NCBI RefSeq assembly: GCF_018024495.1
Contig: NZ_CP071696.1
Location: forward strand, 2,046,001-2,110,000
Source of the DNA: Agromyces archimandritae
Lineage (GTDB): Bacteria; Actinomycetota; Actinomycetes; Actinomycetales; Microbacteriaceae
DNA length: 64,000 bases
Reading direction: 5' to 3'
Of this stretch, positions 19,724 to 26,710 are shown one piece after another (within the stretch, counting starts at the first letter, position 1; every line of letters begins with the position of its first letter). A model generated the notes under the pieces. The model saw nothing but the letters and a program-made list of their open reading frames with translations, had not been told where the DNA came from and did no database searches. Both the position numbers and the translations under genes were made by a program.

Positions 19724-19936
19724 CACAATCTTCTCCGGCACACGCCGTGTTCCCTCTCCGGCGGCGTGCTCGCAGATCAATGCGTCGCTGTGTACGGCGC
19801 ACCGGGCATCCACCGCCCGAGGCATCCACCGCCTCGAGGCCCACGGCCCCGATATCCACTGCCCGAGGCATCCGCCCCGCGCACCATGTTCTTCCGCAGG
19901 CATCGCCGCCTGCCGTACCGAATCGAATCCACTCAT

Positions 19937-20158
19937 ATGAACACCAGTCCTTCGCTGCGCTGGCAGCGCGCCGATCACGAGGTGCACAGCGCCACGCTCG
20001 ACGGCGAGTACGCCGGGCACGTCGTCGCAGACGGCGCCGCCTTCACCGCCTACGACCGCATCGGCCGCAAGGTCGCCCGTCGCGGCACCCTGCGCGGCGC
20101 GCAGCGTGCGCTCGATGCGGCCGCCCGGCGGTCGGCCCGCATGCAGCTGACGGTGTAA
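19937..20158 (+). CDS. Small conserved-looking protein of unknown function
   Basis: A 73-residue basic protein starting MNTSPSLRWQRADHEVHSAT. The codon pattern is normal for this genome. It has a mixed beta pattern (TLDGEYAGHVVADGAAFTAYDR) and an Arg/Ala-rich C-terminal helix. I recognise no family. The ATG is chosen because the frame upstream is repeat-derived. It follows the tRNA-Ser gene and is followed by the vapC remnant. Confidence 0.55.
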   Translation: MNTSPSLRWQRADHEVHSATLDGEYAGHVVADGAAFTAYDRIGRKVARRGTLRGAQRALDAAARRSARMQLTV

Positions 20159-20189
20159 CTGGCGGCTCAGTCCCGGCCGGGACCGCGCG

Positions 20190-20600
20190 TCAAGGCTCGC
20201 CGTCTGCGGCGGCGTCCTCCTGCCAGGGGTCGATCAGTTCGACGCCGGTGGCTGCGAGGTCCCGGGCGTTCCGGGTGGCGACGGCGGCGATGTATCCGTC
20301 GGCGGTCGGAAGCGGGGTGCCGGCAGCGCGAGCGGCAACGGCCATGATCGCGTATCGCCGTGCGGACTCCTGATCGAAGGCGAGCACGCGTCCGGGGAAG
20401 AGGGCGAGCAGCCCGTCGAGTGCGTGTGCCAGACGCTCCTTCCTGGCGCCTGCCGGAAGGGCGCCGATGCCGAAGAGCAGTTCGGCGAGGGTCACGCTCG
20501 AGATGTACAGAGTGTCGGCCGCTTGCGCATTGAGCCAGCCTACGACCAGGTCGGGTTCGGGCCGCATCGCATTCGACGGGTCGGCACGAGGGCGGCGCTC
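20190..20600 (-). pseudogene. Decayed VapC-type PIN toxin
   Basis: The frame encodes the middle and end of a FitB/VapC-like PIN nuclease (LYISSVTLAELLFGIGALPAG, then LLALFPGRVLAFDQESARRYA and VELIDPW). The N-terminal strand with the first catalytic Asp (LDTNV type) is absent, and upstream codons are unrelated. Near the end TADGYIAAVATRNARDL looks shortened by about eight residues against typical VapC proteins. No antitoxin gene precedes it. It is therefore most likely a non-functional remnant. An 18-bp direct repeat begins at its broken 5' end. Confidence 0.7.
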
Positions 20601-20819
20601 AAGATCTTTCGTCTTGGTGGTCGGCGGCGGGCTGCTGTTGATCCAGGTGGCGCGGACCGCCGCGGCCGGGCGGCTGAAGCGGAAAGGAACGACCATTCGG
20701 AACTGCAGCGCGCCCTGCTGCCGGTTCCGTTCCCGATGATCGCGATCGGCGTGGTCGCCGCGATGGTCGCCGTGGTCGCCCTGACCGCGCACGGTGCCCG
20801 TGTCGGCACGAGGGCGGCG
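20580..20819. repeat. 18-bp direct repeats flanking a 222-bp-period segment
   Basis: GTCGGCACGAGGGCGGCG occurs at 20580-20597 and at 20802-20819. The segment between encodes hydrophobic fragments on the plus strand (such as GGGLLLIQVARTAAAGR and MIAIGVVAAMVAVVALTA) in different frames, as expected for a broken membrane-protein gene. It looks like a rearrangement scar. Confidence 0.6.
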
Positions 20820-20832
20820 TTCGAGGTCGCGG

Positions 20833-21429
20833 CTATTGAACGAGCTCGCTCAAGAGACGAGCGCCACTGACGGCCCCGGCGCGTCGTAGCTTGGCGAGCA
20901 TGGATGCGTCGGTCGCCCCGGTCAGCCGGGATACGACCGTGGCATGGACGGAGGTCATCTCGCCCGGGAACTCCTCGATGAGGAGCGAGAGCAGTGCGTC
21001 AGCGGTCAGCGCTTCGATGCCGATCGCTGCGAGCTCGGTTGGCGGGAAGTCCTTGGTGTTGTCGGTGCAGATGATGTCGGCTTCGGCGGCGATAGCAGCC
21101 TCGAGGACGTGCCGATCATCCTCGTCGGGGAGCGGGATCGCCGCGACGGCCCGGCGAGAGGCCTCGTCGCTCGCGACTTCGGCGCCGGGGAACGCCGAAG
21201 ACATGGCGGCGATGAGGCGCCGACCGGATGCGGCGTCGAACCCGGAGAGGTTCTTCGTGAGATGCTCGATGACTTCCGCGAGGATCGCCGCGCTCCATCG
21301 AATGCTGATGAGCTCCGCATCAGCCGCGTAGAGCAGATAGTCGCGGAGGACGCGGGAATACAGCACGTTGGCATCCGCGAGGACGACTCGGATCGGGGCG
21401 CGTTCGGGTTCGCGGTGGAATGAGGTCAC
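20833..21429 (-). CDS. PIN-domain toxin/RNase
   Basis: A 198-residue PIN-domain protein. The first acidic motif is VVLADANVLYSRVLRDYLL, with later acidic residues in PLPDEDDRHVLEAAI and IICTDNTKDFP, so the metal-binding set looks intact. Proteins of this family usually cleave RNA as toxins. The ATG overlaps the stop of the HTH gene by four bases, fitting a toxin after its antitoxin. The domain is longer at the C-terminus than classic VapC. Confidence 0.85.
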   Translation of the reverse strand: MTSFHREPERAPIRVVLADANVLYSRVLRDYLLYAADAELISIRWSAAILAEVIEHLTKNLSGFDAASGRRLIAAMSSAFPGAEVASDEASRRAVAAIPLPDEDDRHVLEAAIAAEADIICTDNTKDFPPTELAAIGIEALTADALLSLLIEEFPGEMTSVHATVVSRLTGATDASMLAKLRRAGAVSGARLLSELVQ

Positions 21430-21809
21430 TCCAGCAGGCCCAGTTCGTTCTGCAGTCGGGAAAGTTCTTCCATGGCCACGCGGCGGTGAGCGCGCTGTGC
21501 GTCGCGGTACACCTGGAGCGACTCGAGCGTGACCCGATGGTGAGTGCCGACCTTTCGGAACCGCAGGGCCCCCTCGTCCATGAGCTTGCGCACCTGCGGT
21601 CGTGAAATGCCGAGCAGGGCCGCGGCTTCGGCGGGTGTGACCTCACCCCCGCCGCGGGTGAGCACGACCTCCTGGCCGTTGGCGCGGGCATCCACGATGC
21701 GGGCCAACCATTCGGCGGTCTCGCGGGACAGGCTGAGTTCGACTTCGTCGCCCGAGGTATCGAGCGCGCGATGCAGGGCGTCGGCGTCGCGCGAAAGTAC
21801 GTCGCTCAT
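21426..21809 (-). CDS. HTH (excisionase/MerR-like) antitoxin
   Basis: A 127-residue DNA-binding protein. Residues about 57-100 form a winged-helix DNA-binding domain (VTPAEAAALLGISRPQVRKLMDEGALRFRKVGTHHRV is in one run of the protein) preceded by a helical region. This HTH-plus-PIN pairing is a recognised type II toxin-antitoxin arrangement. GAAGGGGG precedes the ATG. Three TGCAATA sites lie in the promoter region, probably for autorepression. Confidence 0.85.
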   Translation of the reverse strand: MSDVLSRDADALHRALDTSGDEVELSLSRETAEWLARIVDARANGQEVVLTRGGGEVTPAEAAALLGISRPQVRKLMDEGALRFRKVGTHHRVTLESLQVYRDAQRAHRRVAMEELSRLQNELGLLE

Positions 21810-21828
21810 CGTTCATCCCCCTTCCAAA

Positions 21829-21867
21829 TGCAATAACTGTAACAAGTGATCTGCAATATCTGCAATA
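21829..21867. promoter_or_regulatory. Promoter and TGCAATA sites of the HTH/PIN operon
   Basis: TGCAATA occurs at 21829-21835, 21852-21858 and 21861-21867 in an AT-rich segment unlike its surroundings. On the minus strand TTGCAG and TACAGT spaced by 18 bases form a plausible promoter overlapping these sites. Autoregulation by the antitoxin is inferred. Confidence 0.6.
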
Positions 21868-21969
21868 TCCGCAGCACGAACGCCCGACGCGGACCGGTAG
21901 GCTCGCCGTGCCCGGGGCGGGTGCCGGTCGGCATCCACTCGGGAAAGAAGCACGAGTCGTGAGGGAGCG

Positions 21970-23106
21970 ATGGACGTCGAAGCGGTGCGCACGGAGGACT
22001 ACCACACGGGCGGCGAGCCGTTCCGGATCGTCGCGGAACCGCCCGTGCCGCTGCCCGGGGCGACGGTCGCCGAGCGGCGACAGGCGGCGATCGCGGATGC
22101 CGCGGCGCAGCGCCTGCGGCGGATCCTGTGCTTCGAACCGCGCGGCCACGCCGACATGTACGGCGGATTCATCACCCCGCCCGACGACGCCGGCGCGCAC
22201 TTCGGCGTGCTGTTCTGGCACAAGGACGGCTTCTCGACGGCGTGCGGGCACGGCACGATCGCGCTCGGCGCGTGGGCCGTGGAGACCGGCCGCGTGCCGG
22301 CCGACCCCTCGGGGGTGACCGAGGTCGTCATCGACGTTCCATCGGGGCGGGTGACGGCGCGCGTGCACCACGAAGGCCGGCTCGTCACGGCCGTCGACTT
22401 CGTGAACGTGCCGAGCTACGTCATCGCGACGGACGTGCCGGTCGAGACCTCGCGCGGACCGCTCCTCGTCGACATCGCCTACGGCGGAGCGATCTACGCC
22501 CAGCTCGATGCGGCGACCGCCGGGCTTGCGATCGAGCCCGCCCGCGCCGACGAGATCATCGCCCTCGGCCGCGAGATGAAATTGGCCCTGAACGACTCCG
22601 AGCATGCCCGCCACTCGGGTGACGAGCGGCTGAGCGGGGTGTACGGCACGATCCTGTTCGAGCGGTCGGGCGCCGAGAGCGCCGATGCGTCGGGTGCGGA
22701 TGCCCCGGCGCACGGTGACGTGTCGGGCGCGGATGCCGGTGCTCGCGGTACGGGCGCAGACGGCGCCCCGGCGCGCGGTGCGGGCGAACCCACGGCATCC
22801 CGCCGCCTGCGGCAGCGGAACGCGACCGTGTTCGCTGACGGCGAACTCGACCGATCGCCGTGCGGATCCGGCACCTGCGCGCGCATCGCGACCCTCGCCC
22901 ACCGCGGCGAACTGGGCGACGGCGACGTGCTCGAGCACGGCTCGATCGTCGGCTCGGAGTTCACCGCTCGCATCGCGGCGCGCACCCGCATCCACTCCCG
23001 CGACGCCGTCGTGCCCGTCGTCACCGGCATGGCCTACCGCACCGGCACGAGCGAGTTCACCGTCGACCCGCGCGACCCGCTGACGCCCGGATTCGTGCTG
23101 CGATGA
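21970..23106 (+). CDS. Proline racemase-family protein (4-hydroxyproline epimerase-like)
   Basis: A 378-residue enzyme of the proline racemase family. Both catalytic cysteines are present (STACGHGT and SPCGSGT), which favours racemase or epimerase over trans-3-hydroxyproline dehydratase, where one Cys is Thr. Between the two halves an Ala/Asp/Gly-rich insert (encoded about 22670-22800) is built from GCGGATGCC-like units and is unusual for the family. GAGGGAG precedes the ATG. The stop overlaps the next gene, an ornithine cyclodeaminase-family reductase; together they suggest hydroxyproline or D-proline use. Confidence 0.88.
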   Translation: MDVEAVRTEDYHTGGEPFRIVAEPPVPLPGATVAERRQAAIADAAAQRLRRILCFEPRGHADMYGGFITPPDDAGAHFGVLFWHKDGFSTACGHGTIALGAWAVETGRVPADPSGVTEVVIDVPSGRVTARVHHEGRLVTAVDFVNVPSYVIATDVPVETSRGPLLVDIAYGGAIYAQLDAATAGLAIEPARADEIIALGREMKLALNDSEHARHSGDERLSGVYGTILFERSGAESADASGADAPAHGDVSGADAGARGTGADGAPARGAGEPTASRRLRQRNATVFADGELDRSPCGSGTCARIATLAHRGELGDGDVLEHGSIVGSEFTARIAARTRIHSRDAVVPVVTGMAYRTGTSEFTVDPRDPLTPGFVLR

Positions 23107-24134
23107 CCGGCCCCGTCTTCCTCGACGCCGAGCGCGTCGCCCGGGCGCTCGCGCCCGATGCCGCAGTGGATGCCGTGCGCGCCGCCCTCGCCGACGGACT
23201 CGACCCGGCGCTCGACGCCGCACGCATCCAGGTGCCGCTGGCCTCCGGGGAGTTCCTCCTCATGCCCTCCGGCTCAGTCACCGCCGCCGGCGTCAAGGTG
23301 CTCACGGTTGCCCCCGCGAACCCCGCCGCCGGGCTCCCGCGCATCCAGGGCCTCTACCTGCTCGCCGACGCCGCCACGCTCAGCCCGCGCGCCGTGCTCG
23401 ACGGCGCCGCCCTGACGACGCTCCGCACCCCCGCCGTCTCCTTCGCCGCCGTCCGCGAGCTCCTGCTCGCCCCATTGGAGGTCCCATCTCCCGTCGGAGG
23501 TCCCGAATTCGAGCACTCCAGCGGGAGATGGGGCCTCCAACGGGGTGCGGATGCCGGAGGGCGGGCGCAGGGCGCGGGCGCCGCGGCATCCGCTCCGCTC
23601 GACGTCGTCGTCTTCGGCGCCGGACCGCAGGCCGAGGCGCACCTCGCGACCCTCCGCGCCGTGCTCGACGGGCGCCGCGCGCTCGGAACCGTCACCCGCG
23701 TCGCACGCCGACCGCGGCGCGGCGCCGTGGTCGCAGGCAGCGCCGAGGCATCCACCGCGCTCGCCGCAGCCGGCCTCATCGTGTGCGCGACGACCGCGCG
23801 CGAACCGCTCTTCGACGGTTCCCTCGTGCGCGCCGATGCGGTCGTCATCGCCGTCGGCTCCCACGAACCCGACGCCCGCGAGCTCGACGCGGCACTCATG
23901 GGCCGTGCCTCCGTCATCGTCGAGGACCCGGCGACCGCCCTCCGCGAAGCCGGCGACGTGGTGCTCGCCGTCGCCGAGGGATTCCTCGACCCCGCGTCAC
24001 TCATCCCGATGCGCGACGTCGTGCGCGGCGGCGCGCGCCTGCCCGCCGGCCTGCCCGTCGTCTTCAAGAGCACCGGCATGTCGTGGGAGGACCTCGCCAT
24101 CGCCGAAGCCGTCGCGAACGCGGCCGGCGCCTGA
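23103..24134 (+). CDS. Ornithine cyclodeaminase/pyrroline-2-carboxylate reductase family protein with inserted palindrome
   Basis: A 343-residue NAD(P)-dependent enzyme of the ornithine cyclodeaminase/mu-crystallin family. The Rossmann motif is VVVFGAGPQAEAHLATLRAV and the C-terminal PVVFKSTGMSWEDLAIAEAV is typical. It overlaps the racemase stop by four bases, so reduction of a cyclic imine in hydroxyproline or proline catabolism is likely. Between the substrate-binding half and the Rossmann fold a palindromic R2-like repeat (23474-23541) is translated in frame as part of an extra linker, followed by an Ala/Gly-rich stretch. Function may be retained since the insert lies at a domain joint. 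Confidence 0.87.
   Translation: MTGPVFLDAERVARALAPDAAVDAVRAALADGLDPALDAARIQVPLASGEFLLMPSGSVTAAGVKVLTVAPANPAAGLPRIQGLYLLADAATLSPRAVLDGAALTTLRTPAVSFAAVRELLLAPLEVPSPVGGPEFEHSSGRWGLQRGADAGGRAQGAGAAASAPLDVVVFGAGPQAEAHLATLRAVLDGRRALGTVTRVARRPRRGAVVAGSAEASTALAAAGLIVCATTAREPLFDGSLVRADAVVIAVGSHEPDARELDAALMGRASVIVEDPATALREAGDVVLAVAEGFLDPASLIPMRDVVRGGARLPAGLPVVFKSTGMSWEDLAIAEAVANAAGA
23474..23541. repeat. R2-like palindrome inside a coding sequence (copy d)
   Basis: Arms beginning TTGGAGGTCCCATCTCCCG and ending CGGGAGATGGGGCCTCCAA form a long hairpin. The layout (GGAG, CC, ATCTCCCG) matches R2 elements at 273, 7016 and 7294, with GTCCC in place of TGCCG. It keeps the reading frame open. Confidence 0.75.
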
Positions 24135-24263
24135 GCCGCGAACAGCTGGAAGCCGATGCCGGCCGCCGCGATGCCGAACAGTGCGAGCCCCAGCCTGAAG
24201 ACGAACACCCCGAGCGGCTTCGCGGTGTGCGCGGTGCGCGGCGGGTGCGCCGCGGGTGCGCGG

Positions 24264-25151
24264 TCAGCGCGCCGCGAGCTCGGCGAGGGTCGCGTCGAGG
24301 GCGGGGGTGCGGATGCCGTGGGCGCGCGCGGCCCGGGCGACGGCGCCGCCGATCGCGTCGAGCTCCGTGGGGCCGCCGGCGGCGAAGTCGTGCTGCAGGG
24401 AGGAGCGCATGCCGGCGGGCATGCCGTGGACGGAGGCGCGGAGCTCACCGGCATCCGTCGGCACCCCCTCGGCGCTCGCGACGGCGGCGATCTCTTCGAT
24501 CAGCGCATCCGCGAGTCCCGGGTCGGCCGCGAGGGCCTCGCCGATGCCCGTCTCGGTGCGCGAGGTCAGCAGGGCGAAGGTCGCGAGGAAGCGGAGCTTC
24601 GTCCACAGCACCTCGGCGTCGGTGCCGGCCGCGGTCACGGCGACCCCGGCGTCTGCGAGCGCCGTCGCGATCGGCGAACCCGCCGCCCGCTCGGGTACCG
24701 TGACGCGCGCGAAGGAGCTGCGGTGCTCGAGCACCGTCGGCTCGGTGCGGGCCGCCTCGATCGTGATCGCGGCCCCGATGACGTCGGTGCCGGGCAGCGC
24801 CCCGGCGAGGGCCGGCAGGTGGTCGACGCCGTTCAGCAGCGTGAGGACCTCGGCCGGGTGCGCGGCGGCCAGCTGCGGGATCACCTCGCCCAGGGCATAC
24901 GCCTTGACCGCGAGGATCACATGCGCGCCCGCCGGCACCTCGGTGACGGCGGGGACGTCGGAGATCCACTCGCCGTAGCGGCCGCTCGTGATCGTGAGCC
25001 CGCGCTCGGCGATGCGCCGCGCGGACGCCTCGCGTGCGACGACCACGACATCGGCACCGGCACGGCGGAGTAGGGCCGCGAGAAGGCCGCCCACGGCCCC
25101 CGGGCCGACGACGGCGAACACGGGCTGGGGCTGGGATTCGGGGGCGGGCAT
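24264..25151 (-). CDS. Ketopantoate reductase family (ApbA/PanE) protein
   Basis: A 295-residue NADPH-dependent reductase. The Rossmann motif FAVVGPGAVGGLLAALL opens the protein, with the conserved Lys in LAVKAYAL and the second Lys in VLWTKLRFLATFALLTS, which are the family catalytic signatures. The product would be pantoate for coenzyme A, though many paralogues act on other 2-keto acids, so I give no gene symbol. The ATG (MPAPESQPQP) is chosen because TACACT lies seven bases before it, the leaderless pattern seen elsewhere here; a GTG eight codons upstream is the alternative. Confidence 0.9.
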   Translation of the reverse strand: MPAPESQPQPVFAVVGPGAVGGLLAALLRRAGADVVVVAREASARRIAERGLTITSGRYGEWISDVPAVTEVPAGAHVILAVKAYALGEVIPQLAAAHPAEVLTLLNGVDHLPALAGALPGTDVIGAAITIEAARTEPTVLEHRSSFARVTVPERAAGSPIATALADAGVAVTAAGTDAEVLWTKLRFLATFALLTSRTETGIGEALAADPGLADALIEEIAAVASAEGVPTDAGELRASVHGMPAGMRSSLQHDFAAGGPTELDAIGGAVARAARAHGIRTPALDATLAELAAR

Positions 25152-25232
25152 GCGGCCCAGTGTAACCGCGGCCACGAGGGGTGTCGGACGGCCGGTTTAG
25201 ACTGGGCGGAGCACTGTATTTGGGGGAATCAC

Positions 25233-25658
25233 ATGCGATCCACACGACCCGTACTCGTGGCGCTCGCCATCGGCGGCGCATTCCTGCTGAGCTCGTGCGC
25301 GAGCGGGCAGCCGGCCGAGACCGCCGCACCCTGCGACGAACTGAAATCCGAGGTGCGCGACATCTCGAACGGCACGCAGAACATGCTCGCGGCGATGACC
25401 GATCCGGCCGAGGTCACCGAGTACCTCGAGACCGCCCAGGGCCGCATCGAGAAGCTCGCGCAGAAGTTCGGCGACGACGACCTCGTCTCGGGCGCGCTGT
25501 CGAAACTCGACGACGCCATCGCCGGGGCCGCCGAAGCCGTCGCCACGGCGCCCACCGTCGACCCCGACGCCGAGACGTCCGAACCGGTCGACTTCAGCGC
25601 CGAGGAGACCGCGATCCAGACCGCCGCCGCCGAAGCCTCGGAGGCCTGCGCCGGCTGA
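25233..25658 (+). CDS. Small lipoprotein of unknown function
   Basis: A 141-residue exported protein with a lipobox LLSSC (Cys22). The mature part has a Cys pair (PCDELKSEV near the start and EACAG at the end) that could form a disulfide, and a mainly helical middle (EYLETAQGRIEKLAQKFG). I recognise no family. GGGGGAA precedes the ATG and TAGACT lies near 25198, giving a normal leader. No functional link to its neighbours is apparent. Confidence 0.8.
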   Translation: MRSTRPVLVALAIGGAFLLSSCASGQPAETAAPCDELKSEVRDISNGTQNMLAAMTDPAEVTEYLETAQGRIEKLAQKFGDDDLVSGALSKLDDAIAGAAEAVATAPTVDPDAETSEPVDFSAEETAIQTAAAEASEACAG

Positions 25659-25742
25659 GCCCGCCGTGCGGGCACGCGGGCCGTGAGTGGATGCCGTGGG
25701 CGCGCCGAGCGCCAGGGGCGCCGCGCCCGGGCATCCACTCGC

Positions 25743-26582
25743 TCAGGCGCCCTTGCGCGATTTCGACTTCGGCTTCGACCCGCCCGACGTGCTCTTCGCA
25801 CCGCGGTTCGACGCGATCGACTGCTTCAGGGCATCCATCAGGTCGATGACCTCGGCGCCCTCCTCCTCGGGCTGCTCCCCGAACGTCGCCGCCGTGTCGA
25901 TCGCGTCGCCCTGCTCGAGCTTGGCGTCGATGAGGGTGCGCAGCTCCTGCTGGTATTCGTCGACGAAATCGTCGGGTTCGAAATCGCTCACGAGGCTCTC
26001 GACGAGCTGATTCGACAGGTCCAGCTCCTTCTTCGTGATCTTCGGCGTCTCGTCGAGTTCCGGGAACTCGGCCGCACGCACCTCGTCGCCCCACAAGAGC
26101 GTCTGCACCATCAGCACCTCGCCGCGCACCCGCAGGGCGGCGAGCCTCGTGCGCTGCCGCAGCGAGATGCGCACGATCGCGGTGCGGTCGGTGGACTCGA
26201 GGGTCTCGCGCAGCAGCGCGTACGCCTTCGTCGACTTCGAATCCGGGGCGAGATAGTAGGCGCGGTCGAAGAGGATCGGGTCGATCTGCTCGTTCGGCAC
26301 GAACTCGACGACCTCGATCTCGCGGCTGCGTTCGACGGGCAGCTCCTTCAGATCGGCGTCGGTGAGGATGACGGTCTGCTCGCCGTCGTCGTACGCCTTG
26401 GCGATGTCCTTGTACTCGACCGTCTTGCCGTCGATCTCGCACTTGCGTTCGTAGCGGATGCGGCCGCCGTCGGCGGCGTGCACCTGATGCAGGGCCACGT
26501 CGTGGTCCTCCGTGGCGCTGAAGAGCTTGACGGGCACATTCACGAGTCCGAATGTGAGCGCCCCTTTCCAGATGGCTCTCAT
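25743..26582 (-). CDS. ku: Non-homologous end joining protein Ku
   Basis: A 279-residue bacterial Ku, a homodimeric ring that binds broken DNA ends and recruits LigD. The N-terminus MRAIWKGALTFGLVNVPVKL is the family signature, and the core beta-barrel region (CEIDGKTVEYKD, DRAYYLAPD, ALRVRGEVLMVQTLLW) is complete. The C-terminal tail is rich in Lys and Ser (GGSKPKSKSRKGA), as in extended Ku proteins with extra DNA binding. It diverges from ligD. Confidence 0.96.
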   Translation of the reverse strand: MRAIWKGALTFGLVNVPVKLFSATEDHDVALHQVHAADGGRIRYERKCEIDGKTVEYKDIAKAYDDGEQTVILTDADLKELPVERSREIEVVEFVPNEQIDPILFDRAYYLAPDSKSTKAYALLRETLESTDRTAIVRISLRQRTRLAALRVRGEVLMVQTLLWGDEVRAAEFPELDETPKITKKELDLSNQLVESLVSDFEPDDFVDEYQQELRTLIDAKLEQGDAIDTAATFGEQPEEEGAEVIDLMDALKQSIASNRGAKSTSGGSKPKSKSRKGA

Positions 26583-26710
26583 GGTTCCAGTACACACCGG
26601 TTCCGTCGCCGGCGGTAGGGGCGGTGCTCGCGGCATCCGCACCCGGCACTCGGCGCCGCCCGCGCCGAGCGGTGCTCGCGGCATCCACCCCCGCACGGCA
26701 AGATGAGGGT

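Noticed and set aside
24135..24263. Short hydrophobic minus-strand peptide (PLGVFVFRLGLALFGIAAAGIGF)
   Set aside because: It looks like a membrane helix but has no clear start and runs antisense into the cyclodeaminase gene. It may be the decayed end of a gene; not enough to annotate.
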